DNA of 64,000 nucleotides, taken from contig NC_081831.1 in assembly GCF_030867095.1 (NCBI RefSeq), positions 21,986,001 to 22,050,000 on the forward strand, written 5' to 3'. This document shows positions 1 to 12,900 of this stretch, in pieces (position 1 is the stretch's first letter; the number at the start of each line of letters is the position of its first letter). Both the position numbers and the translations under genes were made by a program. The stretch is from Alligator mississippiensis. Taxonomy: Eukaryota; Chordata; Crocodylia; Alligatoridae. The notes under the pieces were generated by a model. It made no database searches. It saw only the letters and a program-made list of their open reading frames with translations, and was not told where the DNA came from.

Positions 1-3000
1 AGCATAATATACAGGAATGTGGACAACAGAAACCAGGCTCTGTGAGGTCTAGATTGAATCACTGCATCCTAGATGGAGCGGTCTCTGGGGCAGGGCCTGC
101 TTCTGCATTATTTGTTTGTGCAATGGAGTCCTCTGGTGTTGCAGTAATAGAAATAAACCGTAATTACTGTAATGCTGGTGCCAGGAGAGCCTTTACTTGG
201 TGTGTCCTAGCTCCATCTCTGCTACATCACAGCTTTAACTTGGGAATAATATTGCCTCTGCCTGTTAGGCAATTACTTCCTGCTGTATCTCGCTGCTTAA
301 GCAGGATTCTTTACTACAGCACGGGAGACCTCTGCTAACAGAAGCTGTCTCCCTACAAGGCAGTCAGACCCACAAAACTGCCAGCACAGAAGAAGCTGGG
401 CAGATGCGTGCGTACCTCTCCTCCCAGCCAGCTTCAGAGGAAAGTGAAGGATGGCAGGAACAGGGAACTGTTTCATTTGACAGAGAACTCCAAGGGAGAG
501 ATGGAGATCCCACCACAGAGAAGTCTGTGCAAACTGGCAGACTCCACGTGGCCTTTGGGGCCCTTCCACTGCCAGTTTGTCTTCCAAGCCCAGCAGCTCA
601 GGGCATCCCCAGTGATCCTGTCATTTCCGGGCACAGGAAATAGTGCTTCCTGCCTGTGACGGCCAGACCTGTGCTCTCCCTGGCATGTTCTTCCTTGCTT
701 CCCCCCCCACCCCTCCTATGTTCTCTCCCCTGATTGCATCTTCATGGTTTTCCTACCCCTGTGCATTTCCCTCTTCCCTTCACTGCTTCCTCCCCCCAAC
801 TCCTTCACTTCCCATGACCCTCTTTCCTACAACCACTTTCCCCACCCCACAGCCTGCCTCTGTTTTCTAACACCAAAGCAGCCGGGAAGAGCCTATGTGT
901 AAGCACACACTGCATTTCAACCACACAGGCCACACAGCAGACTGTGTGCACATGCATGAATACATGCACATACATGTACACACATGGCTGAAATAGCAGA
1001 TGAGTCTGCAGGCTGGGGTTGAGAGCCTGGTACAGTGAGTCTTGGTAAGCAGGACTAAAAGGTGGGAGATACAGGGCTGGCAGAATGGGCAACAGGCAAA
1101 TTGCAAGGGTAGGGGACCTAAATGGAGGAATCTTACTAAGCATCTTCCTTCCCTACCCTTAGTGATAAATCACAAAAAAAAAACAGCTGGAAGGAGTGCA
1201 AACCTGCAGCCAGAGCCACGGGAGTAGAGGCAGAACCTGAGAATCTCTTTAAGCTACAAGCTACTGGCACGTTACTAGCCTGTAAGTGCATCGTTATTAT
1301 TCCACAAAGCAGGAGAAATGCATTACAGAAGTAAAACAAATTTTGTCCTTCAGGGCTTGTTACTCTCGTCAGCACTCGCGAGACCAAAGCAACTCCCCGC
1401 ACACTGTTGTGTAGCCAACAGTCAACATGGGGCTGGGACTGGCCAGGATTTGAGCCAGCTCCCCCAGCTGATGTTGCAGACGTGCTGTCTGCTTGATGCA
1501 GTCCTGAGCAGGACTGCCAGGATGGCTACTCAGCATCTCTGCCGGCAGCAAATCGCAGCCAGACCCGAGACAAGCCCTCTGCAACATTCAGCTCCCCAAG
1601 ATGCTGCTTCACCAAATGCTGCAGCTTGGAAGTCAGAGGGTGGCACCAGTTGAAGAGAAGAAACTGAGATCGTTCCCCACCACTTCTCTCAGAAATGGCC
1701 CCATCCCCTCAGGCACCCTGGGGGAACATCTTGTAAAAGACACAGGAGGCAGTGTGCCCAGTCTGGTATATCCCTGGATGGGGACCTGGGGGACTTGTAC
1801 TCCAGCTTGGCTATAACCCAGCATGTAGCACATGGCAGGCTCTTTCCCTCCATCCTTTTTTGGTCTTGTTTACTTGGACTGCAGGCTCCTCTGGGCAGGG
1901 AATGCCTCTCAGGGAGAGCAGGACCACACACAGTTTTTATGACATTGCAATACATGGGTAAGGAGCATAATGGTTTACCCAGGTAGTTAGACCTATACAA
2001 GCTCCCATGTGGACACAGCTGTAACAGGGCTGAAGTACCACACACTGGTTGAGTTCATTCTCCCTTCCCCTCTGGGAATAGGGCAAGGTGCTTTCTTCAG
2101 ATGCTGCCTTCTGACACAGCAATACACACATCATACATACATTTAAAACCCAGATAAAACAAAATATGCTGCTGCACCCAACCTTACTGCTGGGGAGATT
2201 ATGAGAGAATAAGACCTGTGTAGAAACAAGGCTTGTGTACCTCACACGGGGTCTGTAGGCCCTATTGCTATGCAGATGATGAGGATTCCCTACAGGGATC
2301 ATCCACCTGTATTGTAAAGCCAGTAAGAAGTTATCTAATTAACAGCTTTAACAGGGCAAGAGGAGAACTTGTTTTTTGCATTCAACGTCTGCTGTTATGC
2401 ACTGTCACAATCCCTCACCCTCTCATTCCTGGGCTCCTAAGCCACAAGCCAAATGACCCCTGAGCACCATACAGTCCAGACCTGCAATCATAAGCTCTTT
2501 CAGACAGGGAATATTCCTAGCACCCAGCAGGTGCTGCCACAAACCAATAATTAGTTAATAATGGCCCCTATCCTTGCTGCTGCTAGCACTCCCACAAGAA
2601 CCCTGGCAGCTCCACTGCAGCTGATCAGAATCTCTCCAAAAGGAGTCCAGGCTGAATGACCAAACCCTAGCAGAGGGAGGAATTTTAGGGGCAGAGTTTT
2701 CAGATGGGCTCATTTTCTGGATGATCAAAGATGTTAACCTTCAATTCCAACCCTCCTGCCCTGTGTTCCTTCTTCCCTTGCCTGACTCAATGCACCTTTT
2801 CTCTTATTAAAACACCCAACACAGTTCAGAAAACAAGGATGTTTGCACATTTGGAAGAAAAGCAAATGGAATTCAGCCATGGGGCTCTCTGTTTGGCTAT
2901 CAGCATTTCTTCTGCCCTGTTGGATTCAGCTACTGCCAGGCATGCAAGTGGTAAGGGCCCCAGCAGCAGCATGACAGTACCAGAGCTGCTGCAAGGCACT

Positions 3001-3055
3001 GTGATGCTGCATGGCAGGAACAGGGCAGCTTTAAAGGCCCAGTTCAGAAAACAAA

Positions 3056-3186
3056 TTCACATAAGTTTAGGGGTGGAAGGAACCTTGTGAGATCATCAGG
3101 TCCAGCCCCCACCCTACTCCAGGCAGAAAAGACTGCTGGGGTCAAATAACCCCAGCAAGGTGTGCACTTAAAAGCACTTAAGCCTA
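3056..3186 (-). repeat. CR1 LINE 3'-end fragment (antisense)
   Basis: On the minus strand this reads like the 3' tail of a CR1 LINE; on the plus strand it has the usual antisense phrases 'ggaaggaaccttgtgag' and 'atcatcaggtccagccc'. It ends beside a hAT element inserted from 3195. It is a short, 5'-truncated remnant with no coding capacity. Confidence 0.6.
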
Positions 3187-3194
3187 ATCTAGAC

Positions 3195-3432
3195 CAGTGA
3201 TTTTCAACCAGGGCACACTGGGGTGCTGCCACAGGAAATCTGAGGAGATAAGTAGATAAGGACAGACTCAGACTTCTCCTGCCCCTACTGCCTGATCCCT
3301 CTGCAAGGAGGTAAGTACTGTAAGAAATAAATCCGTTTTTGAAATGGGGTGCCACTCAAGTCACAAAAGTCATGGAGGGGACCTTGAGCCTAATGAGGGG
3401 GGTCTTGAGTCTGAAAAGGTTGAGAACCACTG
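3195..3432. mobile_element. Short non-autonomous hAT-type DNA transposon
   Basis: The ends are terminal inverted repeats, left CAGTGATTTTCAACC and right GGTTGAGAACCACTG, typical of hAT (Charlie-like) elements. The flanking 8-mers atctagac and ctctaggc agree at 6 of 8 positions, as expected for an aged 8-bp target-site duplication. At 238 bp it cannot code for a transposase. Confidence 0.72.
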
Positions 3433-6400
3433 CTCTAGGCTCAGGTTGAAGTGTCATTGGCTGAACAAAGACAGATTTAAGCAGGTGTCTAAAAGTAAGC
3501 ACCTGCTTATGTCCTAAACATTCAAAGAGGAGCAAAAGGCAGGTGCAGATAATGACGGGAACTGATAATGATAAGGAATTGGAGATAAAATGGTCTGGAT
3601 CAGGCTGAGGTGTAGACACAGGAAACAAGAGAGGCCTCTGTTTGAAGTGGAAGCTCTCAGCTGTGGCTGCAGCATTTGCTCATGCACTCAAACAGCAGCA
3701 AGGGTCAAGCAGGGGAAGGCAGGGGAGAGATTCCTTTGCATTTTGTAGAGGGCAGTACACCAGGTTGTTGTTGTTTCTCACAGGACTGGGACTGAGCTGG
3801 GAAGAATATTGTTTTGCTTCATGATGAACTGATGGACACTATGGAAACATGGAGGGTGGCCGGTGTTTTCTTACACTGCTGAATTAAATTTGAATGTTAC
3901 ACCTAAACTGAGTCCCACTCCACAAAGAAAACCTGAATTCATGCATGGCCACCCTACAATTAGCACAGTTCTTTAGCTGCTGACACCATAGCCCTGTCCA
4001 GCCCAAAATTGGCTAACTCAGGTGGGGTTAACTTGAAAGCCAGGAAGTGCCCCTAAGTCCTGCCCAGGGGTGGAGATGGGAATAGTGACGGAGCAGGGAG
4101 AAGCACTAATGGCTAAATGCAGATGCCAGATTCTTAATCACAGCTGAATTTTCAGGAGCTTGGTCCCACCATGGCACCTAAATAAAAAGGGGCTGGGCTG
4201 GTACAGGTGCTAAGAAACAAGGTTGACAGCTGTGTGGTCACAAGCTTGAGGTCACAGCAGAAGTGCTCATGGTGTGATTGGGAATTCTACTAAATACCTT
4301 GTCACAGACACACACACAAAAAAGGACCTAAATAAAAGTCAGATCTCCCAGACCGTTTTTTTCTTAACATGCACCTTGTGGTGCTGGGCTCTCCCCCTCA
4401 GTCCTCATCCAGAACCAACTAAAAATTGATGCCGTTATTTCTACAGAGAATTTCTACTTTCCAACAAAAATTCAAACACTGCTAATACAATATTTTTGAT
4501 TTATAAGTCATCACCACCATTTTCTGCCGCAGATACACACTTCCCACAGAAATCACCATTTAGTCCCAATCCGCTCCTCTCTCCAGTCACTTTTCCAGGG
4601 CGTGATTTACAGCCAGCGCCATGCTCAGCCCACTTGCTGAACAGCCCTGCAGGGCCAACAGGACTTTCTGTGGCAGAGTGGAAGGCACCTAATCTCTCTC
4701 ACAAAGCACAAGCTTCTCTCCAACTCAAGAAATGTGGATTCTGGTGGGAGACGCTTTAAAACTGAATTAGCCCTTTTGAAAATGGGACAGATCTAAACAA
4801 CAGAGAGAAAAAAGAAACAAGTCAGAAAGCCAAAGGTCTGTGAACTTGAACATGGTCGGAGAGCCTGGGAGATTCACAGAACTCCACGCTCCGTGAGGCT
4901 TGCCCCTCCCTGCTAAAAAACACACTTTAGGTTATATTAAGTAACCAAGTGAGCTGGTTGCCAAGGATTACGGCTTGTGGAATGCAACAGAATCCTGCCC
5001 GTTGCCAACCTATATTGTGCTTCACTAACACTGGCCGTGTGAGCAGACCAAGAGCCCAGGGCATGAGTTATTACCCAGTAGTAATTCACACCTGGAGCTT
5101 TGTTGGGCACAAGGCCAAGAGCCCAGCAGTCACTTAAGCAGGACACAAGGGTAACAATCCCATTACTTGATGCAGGATGCAAGGCGTGTTGGGAACACCA
5201 GTTGCCCCTGCAACACCCAGCCTCTCAGAAATGGAGCAACCTCAGAGAGGGCTTGACTTGCAAGGGGACAGACACAAAGAAGCCTCTCCTGTTTGAGACC
5301 CTGCAGGGTCTTAAAGACTGTGAGGGGAGGAAACTGAGGCTGCCCTGAGGGTGAGGATACAGCCCTTTGAAGCACACTTACACAGGAAAGGTTAAAAATC
5401 CTGTTCCAGTCCCCAGAGTGGGAGACTCATTGGAAAGAAGCCAATTTCCAGTCAGCTAATTGAGCATCTGTAATTGGAAGGGCAGCCTGCTTTCATGCAT
5501 ATCCTTCCAATATTGGTTTTGGTCAGTATCTTACTGGATTAGTACCTTAGTCCTGCTGGGATGTCCACACCTCAACTTGCACCCACACCTGGGGCTGGTG
5601 TGTGCAGACAAAGCCCCTAACTAGTCCACAACATACAACAGTGAAATGCACCACAAAGAATAGGGCATCACCCAGCTGTCATTACTTGCATGAGAAGAGG
5701 CCTAGAGACCCAGGACCTGACTGGGCTGGCTGAGACAGTCCCCATCCTGAAACTACTGTCTAAGGGGAGGAAAGCAAAGGGCTCGGTGGGGACTTTGCCA
5801 AGGCTCCAGCTTCCCTAGCCAGAGCCCTAAATGCAAAAGCCCCCCCTAGACTGGCAGCCGTTGCCCATAAGATTGTAGGTTTCCACACACCCAGGACCAA
5901 GCCACAAACATCTGCATGCCCCAGGGTGAGATCAGAATTCATACCTTTGCCCCCAAATCAACTGGCAGATTAAAAATTAAGTGCGATTTAGACTCAGCGC
6001 TTGGGGGAAAGAGCCTTTGGTCTGTGCAAGGACAGGGTTGGGCATAAGCATCCTCCCATCAGACAGTGTCATGGAGGGAAAATCAATGGGGGTGAGCAAC
6101 AGAAGAGATCAGGGGAGAACACCAGGGACAGGCAGGGACAGTAAGGCCTTGTCTGTTGTCACCTGCAAGGTCCAAATAGGGCTCGCAGTGCAGACACAAT
6201 AAACAGCGGAAATACAAATAGCAGATGAGATCCTGACCAAGGCGGGTTTGGGGCGAGCTGTACAGTGTGTGAGCCCTGCACGGGGTGCCTGGGCCCTGAC
6301 CCTGCTCCTGGAACAGCCAAAGCCAAAGCTCTGGGTTTCCCTTGCTTAGGGGCAGCTGCTGGAGCTGGCTGGAGGAAGGGAACATCCAGTCCAGGCAAAA

Positions 6401-6548
6401 CAGTGACCTGCCCCTCAGGGCTGCTGGTGGGATCCCCCCCCCAAGCCCAGGCTGCCCTGCACTGGCCACCCTAACGTCTCCCGACAGCTGCCGACCTCGC
6501 AGAGACCTAGCAAACTCACTCCATGCCCGGGGGAGCGGAGGTACTCAC

Positions 6549-6629
6549 CAAAGCCCAGTACCGGGGTGGCCTGCTGCAGGCAGGAGGGAGCCTCCTCGGT
6601 CTTCATGCTCGGAGCCGGGCGGGGATCGG
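6549..6629 (-). CDS. First coding exon (exon 2) of an unidentified gene, partial
   Basis: On the minus strand a good acceptor (GCTAAC branch-like motif, pyrimidine tract, CTCCCGCAG) precedes this exon. An ATG at 6606-6604 opens 19 codons, MKTEEAPSCLQQATPVLGF, then one extra base before a strong donor G|GTGAGTAC at 6548. A non-coding exon with donor at 7595/7594 lies upstream in the same CpG island. No signal peptide or domain can be judged from 19 residues. The rest of the gene must lie leftward, with the next exon starting in phase 1, and I did not find it. I do not recognise the protein. The paired splice sites and CpG-island position make a real start exon likely; identity is open. Confidence 0.6.
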
Positions 6630-7594
6630 CTGCGGGAGGTAGAGGCGGCGTTAGCACGGAGATGGGCCGGACCGGCCGGGCCATAGGGCGCGGGACCGAA
6701 AGCGTGGTGCTTCCCTGCACCGGAGTCCTCGTTCATCCGCCCCACAGGGCACGAATGGCCCGGCCAGCCCCGCTCAGCGCCCCGGCGGCAGCGGAGCCCG
6801 CGCTTCCCGACCCGGGGAAGGGTCTGGCCGGGGGCCACCCAGTGCTGGCCCCGGACGCGGTGGGGAGCTGCCGGAGCCCCGTCCGCGCTCTCCCGTTTCT
6901 TTGTGCCTGTTGCCACTGCGGGCGGGGGCGGCTCCGTGACCCGGTCCCTGTCCCGGCAGCCCTGGCTCGGCTCGGCTCGGCGCGGGCGGATCGGGCCCGG
7001 CGCGGCAAGAACCGCCCGCAACGAATGCGCCGCCGCCGGGCGCCGCCCCCGCCGGTGCCCCCCGCGTCCCGGTGGCGGGAGCAGCCCCGCAACGAGCCGC
7101 GCGAGCCGGGGCCGCAGCGAGCCCCCGGCGGGGCGCACAGACCGGCGCCGCCGCCCCCTTCGAGCCGCGCGGAGAAGGAGCTGCCGGCGGCCCCGCACCG
7201 TCCCGGCGCGGAGGCGGTGGGGAGGTTAGTCATCGCCATCCGGAGCCTGGGTGCCGGGCGCGAGGAGCAGGCTCCGGCCCCGCCGGGGTATCCGGCTCCT
7301 GCCTCCTCTTCTGTCCCGGGCTTGCGGCTCCCCGGGCGAGGTGCGGGATCCCGGCCCTGGGGGCAGCCGGTGACTTGCGGCCGCGGGACAGTCCCCACGC
7401 CCCGCTGTCCGGACAGACGGGGGCCAGTCCCGGTGCGGGGTGAGGGGGTGCGTGGGACCCCCGTTCCGCGGAGACCCCGCGCCCCGCCGGGACGGACGGA
7501 CAGACGGACAGCGCGGGGCTGCGGGAGGGGGGAGCAGCTGGACGTCGCGGGTGAGGGCGAGGGCGAGCGCGGGCACCCCGCGCCCGGCACCTAC

Positions 7595-7700
7595 CGGCTC
7601 CGCAGCTGCCCGGGCGCAGGCTCCAGCGGGGCTCCGCAGCCGGCGCTTCCCGGCCGCCTCCAGCCGCGGCGCACGGGGGTGGGGGCGGGGTGGGGAGCGG
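7595..7700 (-). other. Probable 5' UTR exon 1 of the unidentified minus-strand gene
   Basis: On the minus strand a consensus donor GAGCCG|GTAGGT closes this exon at 7595. The resulting intron (7594-6630, 965 bp) ends at the acceptor of the coding exon. The upstream edge (transcription start) is a guess within GC-rich sequence without a TATA box. Confidence 0.5.
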
Positions 7701-8734
7701 GGGGGGGCTATTGTCTGAGCCCGGGATCCGCGGGCGGGCGAGTGGCTCTCGCCGCTCCCCGCGCAAGTCCGTGCCCAGCGCCGGCCCCCCCCCCGCACCG
7801 GCCCCCGCGGGGCCGCTCCCACGGGCCAGGAAGCGCTTCCCTCGGGCGCGGGCGGGAGGCGGTAGAGGGAGCTGGGAGGGGGCTCGGGGGGAGGCGGGAG
7901 CCGGGAACCGCGGGGTGCGGGGACGTCCCCTCCGGGGACTCGCGCCTGCTCGCTCCGCTGCCGCGTGTGAAGTTCCCGGAGCCGCGATCTCGGGACAGCC
8001 GCAGCCCCGGCTGGAGCCCAGCCGACGGGCACGGGCCGCGGTGGGGAAGCGGGGCCCGCGATCGAGGCCGCCCCGGCGGGGCGCGGGGGCCGGAGACGCC
8101 CCGGGACAGGCGGCAGCGCCAGCTCCCGCAGCGGGATCCGGCCCGCCCCGTCCGCCGCCGCCCTCCTCCAAGTGATGGGACGGGGCTGGCCCGGCCCCGC
8201 AGCCGCCGTCGGGGAGCCGAGCCGAGCCGGACCGGACCGGACTGGACCTTCGCCCTCGCCCCCCGCGGTCGCTCGTGGCCGCTCCCGGGCTGCGCTGGGC
8301 CGGGCTTTCCTCGCCGCTCTCAGCGCGGCGGCCCCGGGTCCCCCGCTCCGCGGCCGCTTCCCCGAGATGCCGCGGGCCGTCGGCGCCGGGGAACCCGCCT
8401 GCCGCCGGGCTGCCCCGCAGGGCCCGGGAGCCCCGTGCGAGGAGGGGCCAGCTCGGTAGAGCCCAGCGCGTGCGGCCCACCGGCCTCCAGCGCCTCGCAT
8501 TTGCTGCCGCGTCCGTGTCGGGTCCCGCGGCTGCGGGAGGGCCGGGCCGGGCCGGGCGTTTCGAGCCGCCGCAGGCCGGGAGCGGGAGGCAGGGGCTTCA
8601 CCCTCGAGGTCACTCTCTCTGCCCAGCGGCTCCAGGCTGCAGCTGCCCCCAAACCCCACCTTTTCCATCCACAAGCGGCTCTGTTTTCTTTCAACCGGGG
8701 ATTTTTTCCCCTGGGAAAATGCCTGTTCAGGCAT

Positions 8735-9580
8735 GGGGTGGGGGACTGTTGCCCCAAAATCATCGCAGAAAGTCTCTTGGGTCTATGGGGAGAGGTGAGG
8801 GTCGCTTAGGCTGGTTGGTCTTTCCCTGGGTCAGGGCATGTCTCACCCTCCCAGCCACCTTTGAGGTGTGAAGAGCCCTTCCTCAGGCCTTTTGGATTCC
8901 CCTCCTGGGCATTCAGCTCACAGGAGAAGCATGTTTCAGGGTTTTAAAAGAAAAGCATTGACAAAAAGTCCTGTTTTCCTGCTGGGCAGGGGGAGGGAGT
9001 AAACTTCTGGCTGGTGTTGGTGGTCTCCAGACTCACCTAGCACAAAGGAAAAGGATGCATTGGCATCCTTGATCAGGTGACTCTGGCTGCCAGAACAAGA
9101 GGATGCCTAGGATCTTGCCTGGAGCTGAGCTGACCCAAGGGCTTTCTTGGCACCTGGAAATCCTAATTCTGAGCTTCTTTGGGAACACAAGAGTATTGGC
9201 CAGCAAGGAGGGGCAGTGCCAGCCTGTATCTGGGATCTTTCCCTTGGATCCTCTGTACCCCACTTCCAGTAGTGCTGCTGCTGAAACTTTCTGTTTGGGG
9301 AATGATGCTATTTTGGAGGGTTTATGTTTGCCCTGCCATCCTGCTTTGGGAGCAGGGAGCAAAAAATCCTTTGGGTAAATGATGATATTTTCCATTTGTG
9401 GATGAGTTGCTCTCTTGAAAATCAGCATGACAACATCTGCAACCAGCCCCAGCTGCAGCAGCTAGTGGGCCCTTGGCTGCTGTAGTGCAGGGTTGGAGGG
9501 CTCTTGTTCTGCCCTGGTCTGCAGGCTGGCTGGTTTCTCACACATCTTGTCAAAGGAAAGAGAGAGCCTTCATGAGCCAC
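8735..9580. other. Intergenic spacer between CpG island and hepatic lectin gene
   Basis: Ordinary composition. I see no gene, no clear repeat and no RNA gene. Confidence 0.5.
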
Positions 9581-9601
9581 GGCCCCAAGCAGTAATAAAC
9601 C

Positions 9602-9607
9602 TTTATT
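9602..9607 (-). terminator. Poly(A) signal of the hepatic lectin gene
   Basis: AATAAA on the minus strand about 340 bases after the stop codon at 9945. The plus strand next to it reads aataaacctttatt, so the site is nearly palindromic, with AATAAA on both strands. Confidence 0.65.
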
Positions 9608-9944
9608 AGGCAGAGTCCTTGAACAGCACAGATCGATAGGACCCTCCCCAGCCACCCCAGCTCGATGAGCAGGGAATTCCCAGCCAGCTGCCTTGTGGAT
9701 CATGCCAAAGTGCTTTTTGTGAAAAATCTGGGTTCTTTGGGAGAATGAAAGTCTGTTTGTCCATCCCCCTCCCAAGACAGTAATCCACAAGGGAGGGGAC
9801 AGGAACATACACACAGATAAAAGGGAGAAGGGAGGGAGGGGAAAGCAGAGAGGCAGGTATAGCGTTGGTGCAGAGCACAGCCCCTGAGATGGCGCAGACT
9901 CCTACTTTGATGTGTGGGTTGGGAGAGCCACATGCTAGCCCTGC

Positions 9945-12900
9945 TCAGGCCAGCACAGGCTTCTCACAGATGTAGTGACAGTCATAGCTGCAGTATACAT
10001 CATTCCACTCTCCCAAGTTCCACAAGTGGGCACAGTCCTCACGGTGGTCACTGTCATTAGGCTCTCCTTTCTTCCAGAACCTAAACAGAGAAGTTGGCAC
10101 AGGGCACGAGAAATGAGGGCTAAGGTTACAGCAGGAAGGGCCCCTGACAGCCTTGAAGGCAGCCTTCCTTGGGGCTTCCCCTGGTTCAGGCCATCAGCCT
10201 CAAATGCTACATAACCTCTGCTGCCTGCACCCTGCTCACTGGACCCTTTTGCTTTCCCCAGCCATGTTCCACCCAGCACAGCACAGGTTACAGCAGAAAA
10301 ATGGGGGTTAAGAAAGAGGACTTACGTGAAGCCGTTCATGTAGTCAGTCCCATCGATCCACTCCCATTTCCCTTCCGTGTTTACATCTGTGAGTCCAAGC
10401 CAGTAGCGCTCCCTGCCTTGCATCCTGTATGCAAGGAAATTCTGCAATGGGAAGGTGGTGGGAGGCAAGGGAAAAAGCACAAGGACTTATCATCTCATGT
10501 ATACATGGTGCTTCCATTTCCATTGCTACAGTAGACTCTGAGCAGGGAGGGGATGCTCTGTGTATGTACCATGCTCCATGGGCCTGTGCCACACTACACA
10601 CATGTAGTACCATAACACAGCACAGAACACAGGCCAGGTGTGTCATGTCCCCCTCTTGTGGTGGGTGCACAGAGAATAAGAGTCTGCTGTTGTTAAAAGA
10701 GCTGCCCCTTTGGCTCAAGCAACTGAGGCCTGTGCTTTGGAAGGGAGTGATCAAGGCCAGTGACCTTGACAAGCATTGTCACGCATGTCATACTGGGAAC
10801 ACACACGATTGTGCTGTGCAGCTGCCTAGCCAGCAGTGTGCAACTTAAGACATGTCCCCTGGGGATGTGCAGGGTGAGGAAAGGAGTGGAACAAGTCTCC
10901 CCCTTCCTGGCTCTGGTGACTTTACCTGTTCAGCCAAGTTGTTAATGACAACCAGCTGGGAGTGTAGCTCCTTGCACTGCTCCTTTGCCTTGTGCCAGTT
11001 CACCTCTTGCAGTGAGAAGTAATAACACTTCCCATTGAAGTACCTCCACTCTCTGCTCTCTGCCCCGCAAGGAAACACTGGAGAAAGGAGGGAACAGGTG
11101 AATGCGAGACACCAGCCAGGCTGACCCTGCACCATACCAGACTCATTTGATGGTGAGGTCCCAACCAACACCAGACACAGGTTTCATTGGAACACAACAG
11201 CACAACCCTGGCTCTGAAAGACACTGGTTTCCCACAAACGTAGTATTAATACCCAAAACAGCCCATTCTAATGGCTACAAAGACTCCCTTTTTCACTAGG
11301 AAAGTAAGTATGTCAGAAGCCAGGACCTTCAGTGCTGGGTCAGTGAGTCACAGAGTATTGCTTCCCCTGTAGGGCACTGACAACTGCAGGGTGAGGTGGG
11401 TGTTTTTACATAAGGAGCTGCCCTCAATTCCAAGGCACCTGCAGGAGATCAAACAGGTCAGTCTGCTGCATGAAGAGGCATCAATCAGGGTAGAATCAGC
11501 AGGGCAGATCCAGAGAGGAGGGCACAGCCAGGCTCAATCTGTGCAGTGAGAGGTGGGGGAAAGGGAGTGTTAAGAATGCCCAGCACTTACACTGATAATC
11601 CGGGCTGGAATGGTTCTTTTTCAGCTCTGCTTGCTTCTTGTGGAGTTCAGAAGAAACCGATGAAACTAGCATCAAAGAGAGTGAGAGAGAGAAGACGAGC
11701 CTAGTTACTGGACCTCACAGTGGTCCCATTCTCTGCAACAGCATTACTTCACTTCCAAGATATGACCTATCTGGAGATACCTGCAATATGTGCTAGAGAT
11801 GCTTTTTATTCAGGCTTCATTGAATACGCTGGGAAAACTTAGGCCACATCCCTGCAATAATCTGCAAGGCAAGACAGCCCTAGGAAACTAATATGAACTT
11901 GTTCTCCAGAGCTTCCAGCAGATCTCAAAACATTCACTGGGAAATGGAAATGCCTTGGGATGCAGAGGGGAAAAATCCAAAAGGCCCCTTCCCCACCACC
12001 AGAGACTAATCTGTTTTGTGCAGGTTTTCGGGCAGCGCAGTCTCTAGTCACTGGCTGGCACTACCTTAGTCAACATGAGCCCACACTGGTCATGTGTTGT
12101 TTGTTCTCTCCTCCTCCAGAGAGTAAGGACTGTCCCATGGGTGTCTGGGCAGGGCCCAGTGCTCTGATGCTCTTGAATGGGAGTGTTTTGATATGAACAA
12201 CCACCAGGACACAGAGGGCATTGGCCTCAGAGTTAGAACCCAGGAGTCCAGGGCACCAGACCCCTTGTTTCTTTCTGTCCTCAAATGCCTACTTAATGAG
12301 TGGTAGGAGATACTTCAACCCCCTAAAAACATGGTACCTTTGGACAGTGACACCCCAAACAGGATCAGGGTCAACAGGAGAGAGAGCGCCAGCAGCAAGT
12401 AGACTGGGAAGAAGGAGCGCAGCTTTTGCAGGAGGAAGTTTCTGTCTTTAAAACAGATGAAGCAGACTCTGAAAGCACCACATTTGAGGCCTGCATTGAC
12501 TCAGGTCGACCAGCCCTCCCCTGTCCCATTGTGATATGTGTAGTTCATATATGGTTTATAACATTTTAGTAAATGATTCTAGAAACATTTGATCACTTCT
12601 TATAGAGTCTGCAAGTTCACTTAAACCTACAACTATAGCCTTTCCTATGAGTTATTTTTATTTACTGGTAGTTTGACTACAGGCAGGGGCCTTACTCCAG
12701 GCCCAGGACCCCATGTGCCAGGTGTTGTACAAACCCTAAACAAACCTGGTTCCTGCTATAGAGCACTGTAAGCTGACACCCATTCATACCACATACCTAC
12801 AACTCACATATTTAGAAAGTCCAGTGGCCATTTTATCCTTTATAAACGATGGAAGCATTAGAACCATGTCTAGCATGCAGTACTTGGTGTGTGTTTAATG

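Larger units (their letters stand above)
1..6548. other. Non-coding stretch, probably intron of the unidentified minus-strand gene
   Basis: I see no exon with convincing coding content and matching splice sites on either strand. The unidentified gene starting at 6549-7595 runs leftward, so this may be its intron, or the gene's other exons lie beyond the left edge. The stretch holds a CR1 3' fragment and a hAT element near 3.1-3.4 kb, a CA-rich tract near 900-985, and SINE-like shreds near 1.86-1.96 and 2.47-2.55 kb (phrases like 'gcaggctcctctgggcaggg'). Nothing else is recognised. Confidence 0.6.
6480..8640. promoter_or_regulatory. CpG island with promoter of the unidentified minus-strand gene
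   Basis: This ~2.1 kb block is very GC-rich and full of CpG and GC-box-like sequence, in sharp contrast to both flanks. It contains the first two exons of a minus-strand gene. Long open frames run through it on both strands in several registers at once. That is expected when stop codons are rare in GC-rich DNA and is not taken as coding evidence. A divergent plus-strand transcript is possible but not shown. Confidence 0.85.

Noticed and set aside
6566-8809. A 747-codon plus-strand open frame and a 502-codon minus-strand open frame in the CpG island
   Set aside because: Several frames on both strands are open at once because stops are rare in very GC-rich DNA. The translations are low-complexity Arg/Pro/Gly/Ala with no domain.
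12338-12441. Hepatic lectin exon 2 starting at 12441 after GACAG
   Set aside because: The phase would not match exon 1. The acceptor four bases upstream (12445) keeps the frame and the chicken-like sequence.
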